The notes below the pieces were generated by a model, which made no database searches, was not told the DNA's origin, and worked only from the letters and a program-made list of their open reading frames with translations. Positions 25,673-34,549 of a DNA stretch of 64,000 nt are shown here, one piece after another (positions within the stretch are counted from its first letter, which is position 1; each line of letters starts with the position of its first letter). Position numbers and translations under genes: made by a program. The stretch lies in the NCBI GenBank assembly GCA_000027065.2, contig FN543093.2, positions 562,074 through 626,073 on the forward strand. The letters run 5' to 3'. The stretch is from Cronobacter turicensis z3032. GTDB lineage: Bacteria > Pseudomonadota > Gammaproteobacteria > Enterobacterales > Enterobacteriaceae.

Positions 25673-26980
25673 GTGATTATCAGTCCCAGCGAAAAGATGC
25701 CCGTAGCCCGAGGGGCGGGCCGACACGCCTGGTGCGCGCTGTTCTGCGCTCTGTTGCCGGGCGTGGGCCAGTTTTATAACCGTCAGTGGCTAAAAGGCGT
25801 CACCTTTCTGGTGCTGCTGGCAAGCTTTCTTGGGGTGTTTCACGACTTCCTGCGTGTGGGGCTGTGGGGGCTCTATACGCTCGGTGAAGAGGTGCCGCGC
25901 GACAACTCCATTTTCCTGCTGGCGGAAGGCATTCTGAGCCTGTTGGTGGTGGGCTTTGGACTGACGGTTTATTACTTCTCGCTGCGCGACGCCTGGGTGA
26001 ACGGCAAGCGCCGCGACGAAGGGCTGACGCTTAATAGCGTGCGCAAACAGTACCAGCTGCTGCTCTCGGACGGCTTTCCGTATCTGATGATTGCGCCCGG
26101 CTTTATTCTGCTGGTGTTCCTGGTGGTGTTCCCAATCCTCTTTGGTTTCGCCATCGCGTTTACCAACTACAACCTGTACCACACGCCGCCCGCGAAGCTG
26201 GTGGACTGGGTGGGGCTTAAGAATTTCGTCAATATTTTCACGCTCTCCATCTGGCGCTCGACGTTCTTTGACGTCTTGCAGTGGACGGTGGTCTGGACGC
26301 TGCTCGCCACTACGTTCCAGTGCACCGTGGGCGTACTGCTGGCGATTCTGGTGAACCAGAAAGATGTGCGCTTTAAGCCGCTTATCCGCACCATTTTCAT
26401 TCTGCCGTGGGCGGTGCCGGGCTTTGTCACCATTCTGGTGTTCGCCGGGATGTTTAACGACAGCTTCGGGGTGATTAACAACGCGATCCTGGCCTTTTTC
26501 AACATCGCGCCGAAGCCCTGGATGACCGATCCATTCTGGACCAAAACGGCGCTTATCATGATGCAGACGTGGCTCGGCTTCCCGTTTGTGTTCGCCATGA
26601 CCACCGGCGTGCTCCAGGCGATCCCGGACGATTTGTATGAGGCTGCGAAAATGGACGGCGCCAGCACCTGGACGCGTCTGCGCACCATTACGCTGCCGCT
26701 GGTGCTTTACGCGATTGCGCCCATCATCATCACGCAATACACGTTCAACTTTAACAACTTCAACATCATCTACCTGTTTAACAACGGCGGGCCTGCGGTG
26801 GCCGGCTCCAACGCGGGCGGCACCGATATTCTGGTCTCGTGGATCTACAAGCTGACGATGTCTTCGTCCCAGTACGCCATCGCCGCGACGATAACCATCC
26901 TGCTCTCCATATTTGTGGTGGGGCTGGCGCTGTGGCAGTTCCGCGCCACGAAGTCGTTCAAAAATGACGAGACGGCATAA
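25673..26980 (+). CDS. ganF: Galactan-oligosaccharide ABC permease, MalF-like
   Basis: A 435-residue MalF-type permease with N-terminal extra helices, a long binding-protein-dependent transport domain, and the EAA loop YEAAKMDGASTWTRLRTITLPL. The GTG start at 25673 has AAGGAG at good distance; the ATG at 25697 is an alternative. It pairs with the MalG-like protein ten bases downstream and the ATPase at 22894 to import galacto-oligosaccharides from the periplasm. Confidence 0.88.
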   Translation: MIISPSEKMPVARGAGRHAWCALFCALLPGVGQFYNRQWLKGVTFLVLLASFLGVFHDFLRVGLWGLYTLGEEVPRDNSIFLLAEGILSLLVVGFGLTVYYFSLRDAWVNGKRRDEGLTLNSVRKQYQLLLSDGFPYLMIAPGFILLVFLVVFPILFGFAIAFTNYNLYHTPPAKLVDWVGLKNFVNIFTLSIWRSTFFDVLQWTVVWTLLATTFQCTVGVLLAILVNQKDVRFKPLIRTIFILPWAVPGFVTILVFAGMFNDSFGVINNAILAFFNIAPKPWMTDPFWTKTALIMMQTWLGFPFVFAMTTGVLQAIPDDLYEAAKMDGASTWTRLRTITLPLVLYAIAPIIITQYTFNFNNFNIIYLFNNGGPAVAGSNAGGTDILVSWIYKLTMSSSQYAIAATITILLSIFVVGLALWQFRATKSFKNDETA

Positions 26981-26989
26981 GGAGACATC

Positions 26990-27841
26990 ATGGCCAAACG
27001 ACAAAGCATGAAACAGGAAAAGTGGCTGCGGCTCTCGCTCTCGTGGCTGGTGATCCTGACGGTTAGCGCAGTCATTATCTATCCGCTGATCTGGACGGTG
27101 GGCGCGTCGCTGAACGCGGGCAATAGCCTGCTTAGCAGCTCGATAATCCCGGAAAATCTCTCGTTCCAGCACTACGCCGATCTCTTCAACGGTCAGGTGA
27201 ATTACGTCACCTGGTACTGGAACTCGATGAAAATCAGCTTTATGACGATGGTGCTGACGTTAATCAGCGTCAGCTTCACCGCCTATGCGTTCTCGCGCTT
27301 TCGCTTTAAGGGCCGCCAGAACGGGCTGATGCTGTTTCTGCTGTTGCAGATGATCCCGCAGTTTTCCGCGCTGATTGCCATTTTCGTGCTCTCGCAACTG
27401 CTCGGGCTGATTAACAGCCACCTGGCGCTGGTGCTGATTTACGTCGCCGGGATGATCCCGATGAACACCTACCTGATGAAAGGTTATCTGGACGCTATCC
27501 CGAAAGATCTCGACGAATCCGCGCGCATGGATGGCGCCAGCAACTTCCGGATTTTCATTGAAATCATCATGCCGCTCTCTAAACCGATTGTGGCGGTGGT
27601 GGCGCTGTTCTCTTTTACCGGGCCGCTCGGGGATTTCATTCTCTCCAGCACCATTCTGCGCACGCCGGATAAATACACGCTGCCGATCGGGCTCTATAAC
27701 CTGGTCGCGCAGAAGATGGGCGCGAGCTACACCACCTACGCCGCGGGCGCGGTGTTGATTGCGGTGCCGGTCGCCATTCTCTATCTGGCCTTACAAAAAT
27801 ACTTCGTCTCCGGTCTGACCTCCGGCAGTACCAAAGGATAA
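26990..27841 (+). CDS. ganG: Galactan-oligosaccharide ABC permease, MalG-like
   Basis: A 283-residue MalG-type permease with six predicted helices and the EAA loop LDESARMDGASNFRIFIEIIMPLSKP. Its start lies nine bases after the MalF-like stop, with an AAGGAGA site. The gene ends four bases before the endogalactanase start, so import and polymer cleavage are co-expressed. Confidence 0.9.
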   Translation: MAKRQSMKQEKWLRLSLSWLVILTVSAVIIYPLIWTVGASLNAGNSLLSSSIIPENLSFQHYADLFNGQVNYVTWYWNSMKISFMTMVLTLISVSFTAYAFSRFRFKGRQNGLMLFLLLQMIPQFSALIAIFVLSQLLGLINSHLALVLIYVAGMIPMNTYLMKGYLDAIPKDLDESARMDGASNFRIFIEIIMPLSKPIVAVVALFSFTGPLGDFILSSTILRTPDKYTLPIGLYNLVAQKMGASYTTYAAGAVLIAVPVAILYLALQKYFVSGLTSGSTKG

Positions 27842-27845
27842 TCTG

Positions 27846-29045
27846 ATGAAACTGTGTAAACCCGCACTGCTTGCTGTCTCGCTGGCCTGCTGTTTTTCCG
27901 CTTTCGCCGCCGATATGACGCAGATAACGCCGAAGCCGCTTAACCTCCCGGCGGATTTTATCAAAGGCGCGGATATCTCCACGCTGCCGGAGCTGGAACG
28001 CCAGGGCGCGACATTCTACGACGCCCAACATAAACCCCAGGACGCGCTGACCATTCTGCGCGACAACGGCGTGAACTACGTGCGCCTGCGCCTGTGGGTC
28101 GACCCGAAAGACAGCGCGGGCGCGCCTTATGGCGGCGGCACCAACGATCTCGCCACCACGCTTGCGCTGGCAAAACGCGTCAAAGCGCAGGGGATGCGCC
28201 TGTTGCTCGATTTCCACTACAGCGATTTCTGGACCGATCCTGGCAAGCAGTTCAAGCCAAAGGCCTGGGAAAACCAGAATTACGAGCAGCTCAAAACCAC
28301 GATCCACGACTACACCCGCGACACCATCGCTGAGTTCAAAAAGGCGGGCGTCCTGCCGGATATGGTGCAGATCGGCAATGAAATTAACGGCGGCATTCTG
28401 TGGCCGGAAGGCAAAAGCTGGGGGCAGGGCGGCGGCGAGTTTGACCGTCTCGCGGGCCTGCTGAACGCCGCCATCAGCGGCCTGCGGGAGAACCTGACCC
28501 AGGGCGAGCAGGTGAAAATCATGCTGCATCTGGCCGAAGGCACCAAAAACGACACTTTCCGTTGGTGGTTCGATGAAATCACTAAGCGCCAGGTGCCGTT
28601 CGATGTGATTGGGCTTTCCATGTACACCTACTGGAACGGCCCCATCAGCGCGCTCAAAGCCAACATGGACGACATCAGCCAGCGCTACAACAAAGATGTG
28701 ATTGTGGTGGAAGCCGCCTATGCGTATACGCTGGAGAACTGCGATAACGCCGAAAACAGCTTCCAGCAGAAAGAGGAAAAAGACGGCGGCTACCCGGCGA
28801 CGGTGCAGGGCCAGTACGACTACGTGCATGACCTGATGCAGAGCGTGGCGAACGTCGAAAACCATCGCGGCAAAGGCATTTTCTACTGGGAGCCGGCCTG
28901 GATTGCCGTACCGGGGAACACCTGGGCGACGCCTGCGGGCATGAAATATATCCATGACGAATGGAAAACCGGCAACGCCCGCGAAAACCAGGCGTTTTTC
29001 GATTGCCACGGCAACGTGCTGCCATCGGTAAAAGTCTTTAATTAA
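27846..29045 (+). CDS. ganA: Arabinogalactan endo-beta-1,4-galactanase (GH53)
   Basis: A 399-residue GH53 enzyme with a signal peptide (MKLCKPALLAVSLACCFSAFA). The acid/base Glu is in QIGNEINGGILWPEG and the nucleophile in VIVVEAAYAYTLE, both family motifs. It cuts beta-1,4-galactan, a side chain of pectin, into oligosaccharides, probably in the periplasm after porin uptake. It lies immediately behind the permeases and before the beta-galactosidase. Gene symbols follow the gan nomenclature of pectinolytic enterobacteria, while Bacillus uses other letters. Confidence 0.93.
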   Translation: MKLCKPALLAVSLACCFSAFAADMTQITPKPLNLPADFIKGADISTLPELERQGATFYDAQHKPQDALTILRDNGVNYVRLRLWVDPKDSAGAPYGGGTNDLATTLALAKRVKAQGMRLLLDFHYSDFWTDPGKQFKPKAWENQNYEQLKTTIHDYTRDTIAEFKKAGVLPDMVQIGNEINGGILWPEGKSWGQGGGEFDRLAGLLNAAISGLRENLTQGEQVKIMLHLAEGTKNDTFRWWFDEITKRQVPFDVIGLSMYTYWNGPISALKANMDDISQRYNKDVIVVEAAYAYTLENCDNAENSFQQKEEKDGGYPATVQGQYDYVHDLMQSVANVENHRGKGIFYWEPAWIAVPGNTWATPAGMKYIHDEWKTGNARENQAFFDCHGNVLPSVKVFN

Positions 29046-29143
29046 TCCCTTTTATTCCATTTATACCCTGATGCTTTCACCTGGCAGGCCGTGACGCCTG
29101 GCGGGTGAGAACGGACGGGTATGCCGTATCAGGAAGCCTGTCA

Positions 29144-31204
29144 ATGAACAAATTTGCGCCTTTAAGTCCGAAGGTCAGCGCCCTTTTGCACGGCGCGGAC
29201 TACAACCCGGAGCAGTGGGAGAACTACCCCGGCACGGTGGAGAGCGATATCGCCATGATGCAGCAGGCGAAATGCAACGTGATGTCGGTGGGTATTTTCA
29301 GCTGGGCGAAACTGGAGCCTGAAGAAGGCGTGTTTCGCTTCGAGTGGCTCGACGAGATTATCGACAAGCTGTATCAGGGCGGCATTCATGTCTTTCTCGC
29401 CACGCCGAGCGGCGCGCGTCCGGCCTGGATGTCGCAAAAATACCCGCAGGTGCTGCGCGTCGGGCGCGACCGCGTTCCGGCGCTGCATGGCGGCCGTCAT
29501 AACCACTGCATGAGTTCACCGGTCTACCGCGACAAAACCGCGACCATCAACCGCCTGCTGGCGGAGCGTTACGCGCACCATCCGGCGGTGCTCGGCTGGC
29601 ATATCTCCAACGAATATGGCGGCGAGTGTCACTGCGATTTATGCCAGGCGAATTTCCGCGGCTGGCTGAAAGCGCGCTACGGCACGCTCGATAAACTCAA
29701 CGAGGCGTGGTGGAGCACCTTCTGGAGCCACACCTTTACCGACTGGTCGCAGATTGAATCCCCGGCGCCGCAGGGTGAAAACACCATTCACGGCCTGAAT
29801 CTGGACTGGCGGCGCTTTAACACCGCGCAGGTGACCGATTTCTGTCGTCACGAACTGGCCCCGCTGAAAGCGGTGAACCCGGAATTACCGGCCACCACCA
29901 ACTTCATGGAGTATTTCTACGATTACGACTACTGGCAGCTCGCCGAACCGCTCGATTTTATCTCCTGGGACAGCTACCCGATGTGGCACCGCGATAAAGA
30001 CGAAACCGAGCTTGCCTGCTATACCGCGATGTATCACGACCTGATGCGCACGTTAAAGCACGGTAAACCGTTTGTGCTGATGGAATCGACGCCGGGCACG
30101 ACCAACTGGCAGCCCACCAGCAAGCTGAAAAAGCCGGGGATGCATATTCTCTCTTCACTGCAGGCGGTGGCGCACGGCGCGGATTCGGTGCAGTACTTCC
30201 AGTGGCGCAAGAGCCGCGGCTCGGTGGAGAAATTCCACGGCGCGGTGGTGGATCACGTCGGCCATATCGATACCCGTATCGGGCGCGAAGTGGCGCAGCT
30301 TGGCGATATCCTAAGCCAGCTTGATCCGGTGGCCGGCGCGCGGGTAGACGCGCAGGTGGCGGTGATTTTCGACTGGGAAAGCCGCTGGGCGATGGACGAC
30401 GCGCAGGGCCCGCGCAACCTGGGGCTGGAGTATGAAAAGACCGTCGCCGAGCACTACCGGCCGTTCTGGGAGCAGGGGATCGCGGTCGATATCATTAACG
30501 CCGACGCTGATCTGAGCGCCTATAAGCTGGTTATCGCGCCGATGCTTTACATGGTGCGCGACGGGTTTGCGCCGCGCGTTGAAGCCTTTGTCGAACAGGG
30601 CGGCCACTTCGTGACGACCTACTGGAGCGGCATCGTCAATGAAACCGATCTCTGCCATCTCGGCGGTTTCCCCGGCCCGCTGCGCAAGCTGCTGGGCATC
30701 TGGGCGGAAGAGATAGACTGCCTTGCCGACGGCGAACGCAACCTGATTCAGGGGCTGGCGGGCAACGAGGCGGGCTTGCAGGGGCCGTATCAGGTGCGCC
30801 ATCTGTGCGATCTCATCCACACCGAAGGCGCGACGGCGCTCGCCACCTACCGCGACGATTTCTATGCCGGACGCGCGGCGGTGACGGTGAACGCATTAGG
30901 CGCGGGCAAGGCCTGGTATGTGGCCTCGCGTAACGATCTTGCCTTCCAGCGCGATTTCTTCGGCAACCTCATCAGCGAGCTGTCGCTGACGCGCGCGCTG
31001 GCGGCGGATTTCCCGCCGGGCGTCACCGCGCATGCCCGCCACGATGGCGAATCCGCGTTTATCTTCGTTGAAAACTACACCGGCGCGCCGCAGTCGGTGA
31101 CGCTGCCGGAGGGCTGCGCCGATATGCTGACCGGCGATGCGCTGAGCGGCAGGCTGTCGCTCGCCCCCTGGGGCTGCCGCATTCTGCGCCGCCGCCTCGC
31201 CTGA
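29144..31204 (+). CDS. ganB: Beta-galactosidase (GH42)
   Basis: A 686-residue GH42 enzyme without a signal peptide, hence cytoplasmic. The acid/base Glu is in WHISNEYGGECHC and the nucleophile in FVLMESTPGTTNWQP; the nearby CHCDLC cysteines match the zinc site of many GH42 proteins. It hydrolyses imported galacto-oligosaccharides to galactose. ATG 29144 (MNKFAPLSPKVSALLHGADYNPEQW) has AGGAAG upstream and is preferred to the in-frame ATG at 29105. Last enzyme of the operon, followed by a strong terminator. Confidence 0.93.
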   Translation: MNKFAPLSPKVSALLHGADYNPEQWENYPGTVESDIAMMQQAKCNVMSVGIFSWAKLEPEEGVFRFEWLDEIIDKLYQGGIHVFLATPSGARPAWMSQKYPQVLRVGRDRVPALHGGRHNHCMSSPVYRDKTATINRLLAERYAHHPAVLGWHISNEYGGECHCDLCQANFRGWLKARYGTLDKLNEAWWSTFWSHTFTDWSQIESPAPQGENTIHGLNLDWRRFNTAQVTDFCRHELAPLKAVNPELPATTNFMEYFYDYDYWQLAEPLDFISWDSYPMWHRDKDETELACYTAMYHDLMRTLKHGKPFVLMESTPGTTNWQPTSKLKKPGMHILSSLQAVAHGADSVQYFQWRKSRGSVEKFHGAVVDHVGHIDTRIGREVAQLGDILSQLDPVAGARVDAQVAVIFDWESRWAMDDAQGPRNLGLEYEKTVAEHYRPFWEQGIAVDIINADADLSAYKLVIAPMLYMVRDGFAPRVEAFVEQGGHFVTTYWSGIVNETDLCHLGGFPGPLRKLLGIWAEEIDCLADGERNLIQGLAGNEAGLQGPYQVRHLCDLIHTEGATALATYRDDFYAGRAAVTVNALGAGKAWYVASRNDLAFQRDFFGNLISELSLTRALAADFPPGVTAHARHDGESAFIFVENYTGAPQSVTLPEGCADMLTGDALSGRLSLAPWGCRILRRRLA

Positions 31205-31216
31205 GTTTTTCCCTGC

Positions 31217-31246
31217 GCGCCCGTTCAACCGAACGGGCGCTTTTTT
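31217..31246 (+). terminator. Terminator of the gan operon
   Basis: The perfect 10-bp stem GCGCCCGTTC / GAACGGGCGC, loop AACC, is followed by six T. It sits 13 bases after the GH42 stop and before the EIIB gene, which may depend on read-through. Confidence 0.88.
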
Positions 31247-31273
31247 ATTATCTGGTCTGAAAAAGGAGCCGCT

Positions 31274-31591
31274 ATGGTTAGCCTGAAATCGTTTCTGCAC
31301 CACGTCACCCGCCCGCAGCCCGCCAGTACCCAGGCGTTAACCGATCCGGAGCGCGCGCAGATCGCGCGTCTGGTGGCGGATTTCGGCGGACAGGAGAATA
31401 TCGAAAGCGTGGACGCCTGCATGACGCGTCTGCGCGTGAAAGTTAAAGAGCTTACCCGCGTCGATACCGAAGCGTTGCAGGCGGAAGGAGCGCTGGGGGT
31501 GATTATTCTCGGCCAGGAAGTGCATGCGATTTTCGGTAAACAGTCCGACGCGCTGCGCAAACTGCTGGATGAGCGTTTCAGAAGCGAGTGA
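31274..31591 (+). CDS. Stand-alone glucose-type PTS EIIB domain protein
   Basis: A 105-residue protein consisting only of a PTS EIIB domain of the glucose/sucrose type, with phosphorylation Cys49 in SVDACMTRLRVKV and a helical N-terminal extension of about 25 residues. No EIIC or EIIA gene is adjacent. ATG 31274 has AAGGAG. It may relay phosphate to an EIIC elsewhere, or act as a regulator that senses PTS state for the gan locus. Position behind the gan terminator makes its expression uncertain. Confidence 0.85.
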   Translation: MVSLKSFLHHVTRPQPASTQALTDPERAQIARLVADFGGQENIESVDACMTRLRVKVKELTRVDTEALQAEGALGVIILGQEVHAIFGKQSDALRKLLDERFRSE

Positions 31592-31592
31592 T

Positions 31593-31629
31593 AAAAAAAC
31601 GGGATAACCCTGCATAAAAGGTTATCCCG
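31593..31629 (-). terminator. Terminator on the porin side
   Basis: The 10-bp stem CGGGATAACC / GGTTATCCCG (31600-31629) has a run of seven A on its plus-strand left side, which is a T-run for minus-strand transcription. It would terminate the porin mRNA and, less efficiently, the EIIB mRNA. Confidence 0.7.
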
Positions 31630-31733
31630 CAAAAGGCAACGAGGGTGCGCCAGCGGCCGTTACGCCGTGATGGCAGTGCCATAACTCAGAGATACAACGC
31701 TTACTTCTGCGTGTCTGCCATGAGACAACGCCT

Positions 31734-31762
31734 GCGGGCGGCGGTTTCGGGCCGCCGCCCGC
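31734..31762. repeat. GC-rich perfect hairpin downstream of the porin gene
   Basis: An 11-bp perfect stem GCGGGCGGCGG / CCGCCGCCCGC, loop TTTCGGG, without a T-run. It lies between the porin stop and the T-run terminator and is possibly a 3' mRNA stabiliser. Confidence 0.6.
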
Positions 31763-31798
31763 AACGCCTGACGCGCTGTTAGCGTCAGGGACGTTTGC

Positions 31799-33067
31799 TT
31801 ACCACCAGGCCTCCACCTGAACACCGAAGTTCCAGGTATCGTTAGCGGTGCCATCCTGTAACGCTTTATTGTGCTGCGAATCGTTCAGATAAGAGGCGAA
31901 CACGCGCAGCTCCGGACGCGACATAAATTCCGGGCCATCGGCGAGGCCAAGCGCGATAGTGTATTTCTCGCCGCTTTGCTTGCCATGCGTGCCGTTACTA
32001 TAGGTCTCTTTCTGGTAAAACCCGCCCACTTCCCCGATGAGGCGCACATACTGCGTGAATTGATACTGGCCGCGGCCTACCAGCGAGAGGAGGCGCGATT
32101 TATCGGTCGTAGCGGTGATGTCGTCCGCCGAACCCCAGGTCAGCACATGGTTAAACGAGAACTTATCGGTAATCGGAATTAAACCGGTATTGATGACGCG
32201 ATAGCCGGTGGCGTCGTTGACGTAGTTCCACATGTCATACCAGCCGCCGCCCTGCGAGACCATGTTCTGCGCGAGGCCTTTGTTGGCATACTGCAACACC
32301 AGTTTGTTATAGCCCCCGAGCATGTCCTGGCTGATTTCGCCGGTCAGCATCACGCCGTTGTCGGCTTCATACAGGCCGCCGTATTCTTTCTGTTTGTCGG
32401 TCGGGTTCGGCATGGCGTAGTCGATGCCAAACTCCGTCCAGGCGCCTGTCCATGGCTTCCAGCCTGCGTAACGCAGATCCAGATAGTTGATGTTAACGTC
32501 GTTATCGCCATCCACGCGGTAATCAAGATCGTTGGCGTCGCCGCGGATCCACGCGAAGGAGACCGCGCCCGGGCCTACGGTGTAGTTTTCGATCCCCGCG
32601 CCGGAGCCGGAGATGTTCCAGTATTTAGTATCGATGATGTGCAGATCGTGGCGCTGGTAATAGCGCTTGCCGCCCCAGATAACCGCGTTCGGATCGCCCG
32701 GGACCAGCCCTTTAATTTGCAGGTTTAACTGACGCAGGCCGAACTGGGCGTCGTCGTTAAGGGTGCTTTCGTTATCGTTGGAGCCGTCGGACACCATGCT
32801 GACCATGCTGTCGACATAAAAGCTAACTTCATCTTTCTTGTAGACTTCAGAGCCCAGTTCAACTTCGCCGTAGGTGTCGGTTTCGTTACCGAGACGCCCC
32901 AGCTTGTTTTTCTGCCACTCTTCCTGGCCACCATCCTGCGAGACGCCCACGCCGCCACGCAAATAGCCATGAAAATCAATGGGTACAGAAGATGACGCAG
33001 CCAGCACGCAAGGTGAAGTCAGCGCGGCGGCTAACGCAACGGCCACTGTGCGTAGCGTAGTGTTCAT
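31799..33067 (-). CDS. ganL: Maltoporin-like oligosaccharide porin
   Basis: A 422-residue LamB-family porin with a signal peptide (MNTTLRTVAVALAAALTSPCVLA), the start VPIDFHGYLRGGVGVS, repeated beta-strand patterns and an aromatic C-terminus (VQVEAWW). It should form an 18-strand trimer passing galactan oligosaccharides through the outer membrane. It is transcribed divergently from the LacI-type regulator, sharing candidate CRP and GanR sites. Confidence 0.9.
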   Translation of the reverse strand: MNTTLRTVAVALAAALTSPCVLAASSSVPIDFHGYLRGGVGVSQDGGQEEWQKNKLGRLGNETDTYGEVELGSEVYKKDEVSFYVDSMVSMVSDGSNDNESTLNDDAQFGLRQLNLQIKGLVPGDPNAVIWGGKRYYQRHDLHIIDTKYWNISGSGAGIENYTVGPGAVSFAWIRGDANDLDYRVDGDNDVNINYLDLRYAGWKPWTGAWTEFGIDYAMPNPTDKQKEYGGLYEADNGVMLTGEISQDMLGGYNKLVLQYANKGLAQNMVSQGGGWYDMWNYVNDATGYRVINTGLIPITDKFSFNHVLTWGSADDITATTDKSRLLSLVGRGQYQFTQYVRLIGEVGGFYQKETYSNGTHGKQSGEKYTIALGLADGPEFMSRPELRVFASYLNDSQHNKALQDGTANDTWNFGVQVEAWW

Positions 33068-33087
33068 AGTAACCTCTTTTATTGTTT

Positions 33088-33241
33088 TGTATTACGTTCA
33101 CATAACCGCAGCCATAAAACGCCTTTGCGAAATATCAGGCAATTTTGATCTTAATTAATTGTGACTCAGTGCAAAGAAATCAGGCAGTTTTGTAACAAAT
33201 GGTGATGCTTCTCACGAGTTTTATGTATTGTGAACGTAGTA
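33088..33241. promoter_or_regulatory. ganL/ganR divergent control region
   Basis: TGTATTACGTTCACA (33088-33102) and the inverted match TTGTGAACGTAGTA (33228-33241) share a TGTGAACGTA core and look like operators of the LacI-type regulator. Between them GGTGATGCTTCTCACG (33201-33216) fits TGTGA-N6-TCACA with two mismatches and is a candidate CRP site. Confidence 0.5.
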
Positions 33242-33339
33242 CTTTAACAAGAGGAAGGATAACGGGGATTTGTGCAGAAAAGGTTTTTCCGGCTGGCCCC
33301 TGTTACAATCAGCGCAGCCCACGAAAAAGGAACCGGAAC

Positions 33340-34413
33340 ATGAAGTCTAAAAGCGCCACACTGGAAGACGTCGCCCGCCACGCGGGGGTTTCCTACCAGA
33401 CGGTGTCTCGTGTACTGAATAAGTCTGCCAATGTCTCTGAAGCCACGCGCCGCAAGGTAGAAGAGGCGATTGCGCATCTGCGTTATGTGCCTAACCGGCT
33501 GGCGCAGCAGCTGGTCGGCAAGCAGAGCATGACGCTTGGCCTGGTCACCACGTCGCTTGCGCTGCATGCGCCTTCGCAGGTGGCGGCGGCGGTGAAACGT
33601 TACGCAAATCTGGATGGCTACCAGGTCTTGATCTCCATGATCGATGAGAACGTCAGCCAGGGCATTCAGGATTCTATCAACGAGCTCAAGTCGCAGCTGG
33701 TGGATAAGGTTATCATCAACGTACCGCTGGAGACGCAGGCGGCGGAGAAAATCGCCGCTGATAACGACGACATCCTGTGCCTGTTCCTGGACGTGGACCC
33801 GTACAGCTCGGTGTTTAACGTCTCTTTTAATCCGGCTGACGGCACGCGCGCGAGCGTGAAGTATTTATATGAGTTAGGGCATCGCGATATCGCGCTGTTG
33901 TCGGGCCCGGAGCGTTCGGTTTCCGCCCGGCTGCGCCTCAAAAGCTGGCTGGAGACGCTGGAGAGCTACGGGTTAACGCCGGTGAGCGTACTGCATGGCA
34001 ACTGGGATGCGCAGAGCGGCTATGCGGGCGCGCTGCAAATGCTGCGCGAGGCGCCGCATTTTACCGCCGTGCTGGTGGCGAACGATCAGATGGCGCTTGG
34101 CGTGCTGAGCGCGTTTCATCAGCAGCAGCTCTCCATTCCGGGGCAGAAATCGGTGATCGGCTACGATGACACTTACGAAAGCTCGTTTTTCTACCCGGCG
34201 CTGACCACCGTGTCGCTCGATCTCGATATGCAGGGTAAAGAGGCGGTGCGCAGGCTGCTTGAAGCGAGCGAAAGCGACGCCTCGCGGCTCTCTTCCATTC
34301 TCCCGGCGCGGCTGGTGATTCGTCACTCCACGGGCCCGCGTGAAGACAACACCCCGGATATGCGCAAAATCGCCGATGAACTGCGGCTTATCGCAAGCCG
34401 CCTCAGCCAGTAA
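33340..34413 (+). CDS. ganR: LacI-family regulator of galactan utilisation
   Basis: A 357-residue LacI/GalR protein: HTH TLEDVARHAGVSYQTVSRVLNKSANVSE, hinge helix NRLAQQLVGKQS, then a periplasmic-binding-protein-like effector domain. The ATG at 33340 is preferred to a 47-residue longer frame because LacI proteins begin directly at the HTH; AAAGGA precedes it. It lies divergent to the porin and beside the complete gan set, so it probably represses them and is relieved by galactose or a galacto-oligosaccharide. Confidence 0.88.
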   Translation: MKSKSATLEDVARHAGVSYQTVSRVLNKSANVSEATRRKVEEAIAHLRYVPNRLAQQLVGKQSMTLGLVTTSLALHAPSQVAAAVKRYANLDGYQVLISMIDENVSQGIQDSINELKSQLVDKVIINVPLETQAAEKIAADNDDILCLFLDVDPYSSVFNVSFNPADGTRASVKYLYELGHRDIALLSGPERSVSARLRLKSWLETLESYGLTPVSVLHGNWDAQSGYAGALQMLREAPHFTAVLVANDQMALGVLSAFHQQQLSIPGQKSVIGYDDTYESSFFYPALTTVSLDLDMQGKEAVRRLLEASESDASRLSSILPARLVIRHSTGPREDNTPDMRKIADELRLIASRLSQ

Positions 34414-34424
34414 CCCCGCCCGCC

Positions 34425-34459
34425 ACGGGCCGCTGATGCGTAAGCGGCGGCCCGTTCGT
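34425..34459 (+). terminator. Terminator after ganR
   Basis: ACGGGCCGC pairs with GCGGCCCGT (34425-34433 and 34447-34455) around a 13-base loop, followed by a short T-rich stretch. Confidence 0.55.
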
Positions 34460-34490
34460 TTCGCAATCCATGCTTTTCTCCCGCCTGTTT

Positions 34491-34518
34491 CTTGATACTT
34501 ACCCTGATAAGTATTAAG
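34491..34518. promoter_or_regulatory. Palindromic MarR-type operator
   Basis: CTTGATACTTA and TAAGTATTAAG are 11-base inverted arms with one mismatch around CCCTGA. The site is 31 bases before the MarR gene and overlaps the likely -10 region. Autorepression of the marR-hlyD-DUF2955 unit is expected. Confidence 0.7.
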
Positions 34519-34549
34519 TTGCCCTCCCGCTAACTGAAGGGAGCCCCCG

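Noticed and set aside
25790..27172. 460-codon open frame on the minus strand
   Set aside because: It lies opposite the two permease genes; composition is Arg/His/Gln-rich, has no domain or ribosome site, and is a typical shadow of a GC-rich gene.
27636..29009. 457-codon open frame on the minus strand
   Set aside because: Antisense to the GH53 galactanase; low-complexity His/Arg/Val composition.
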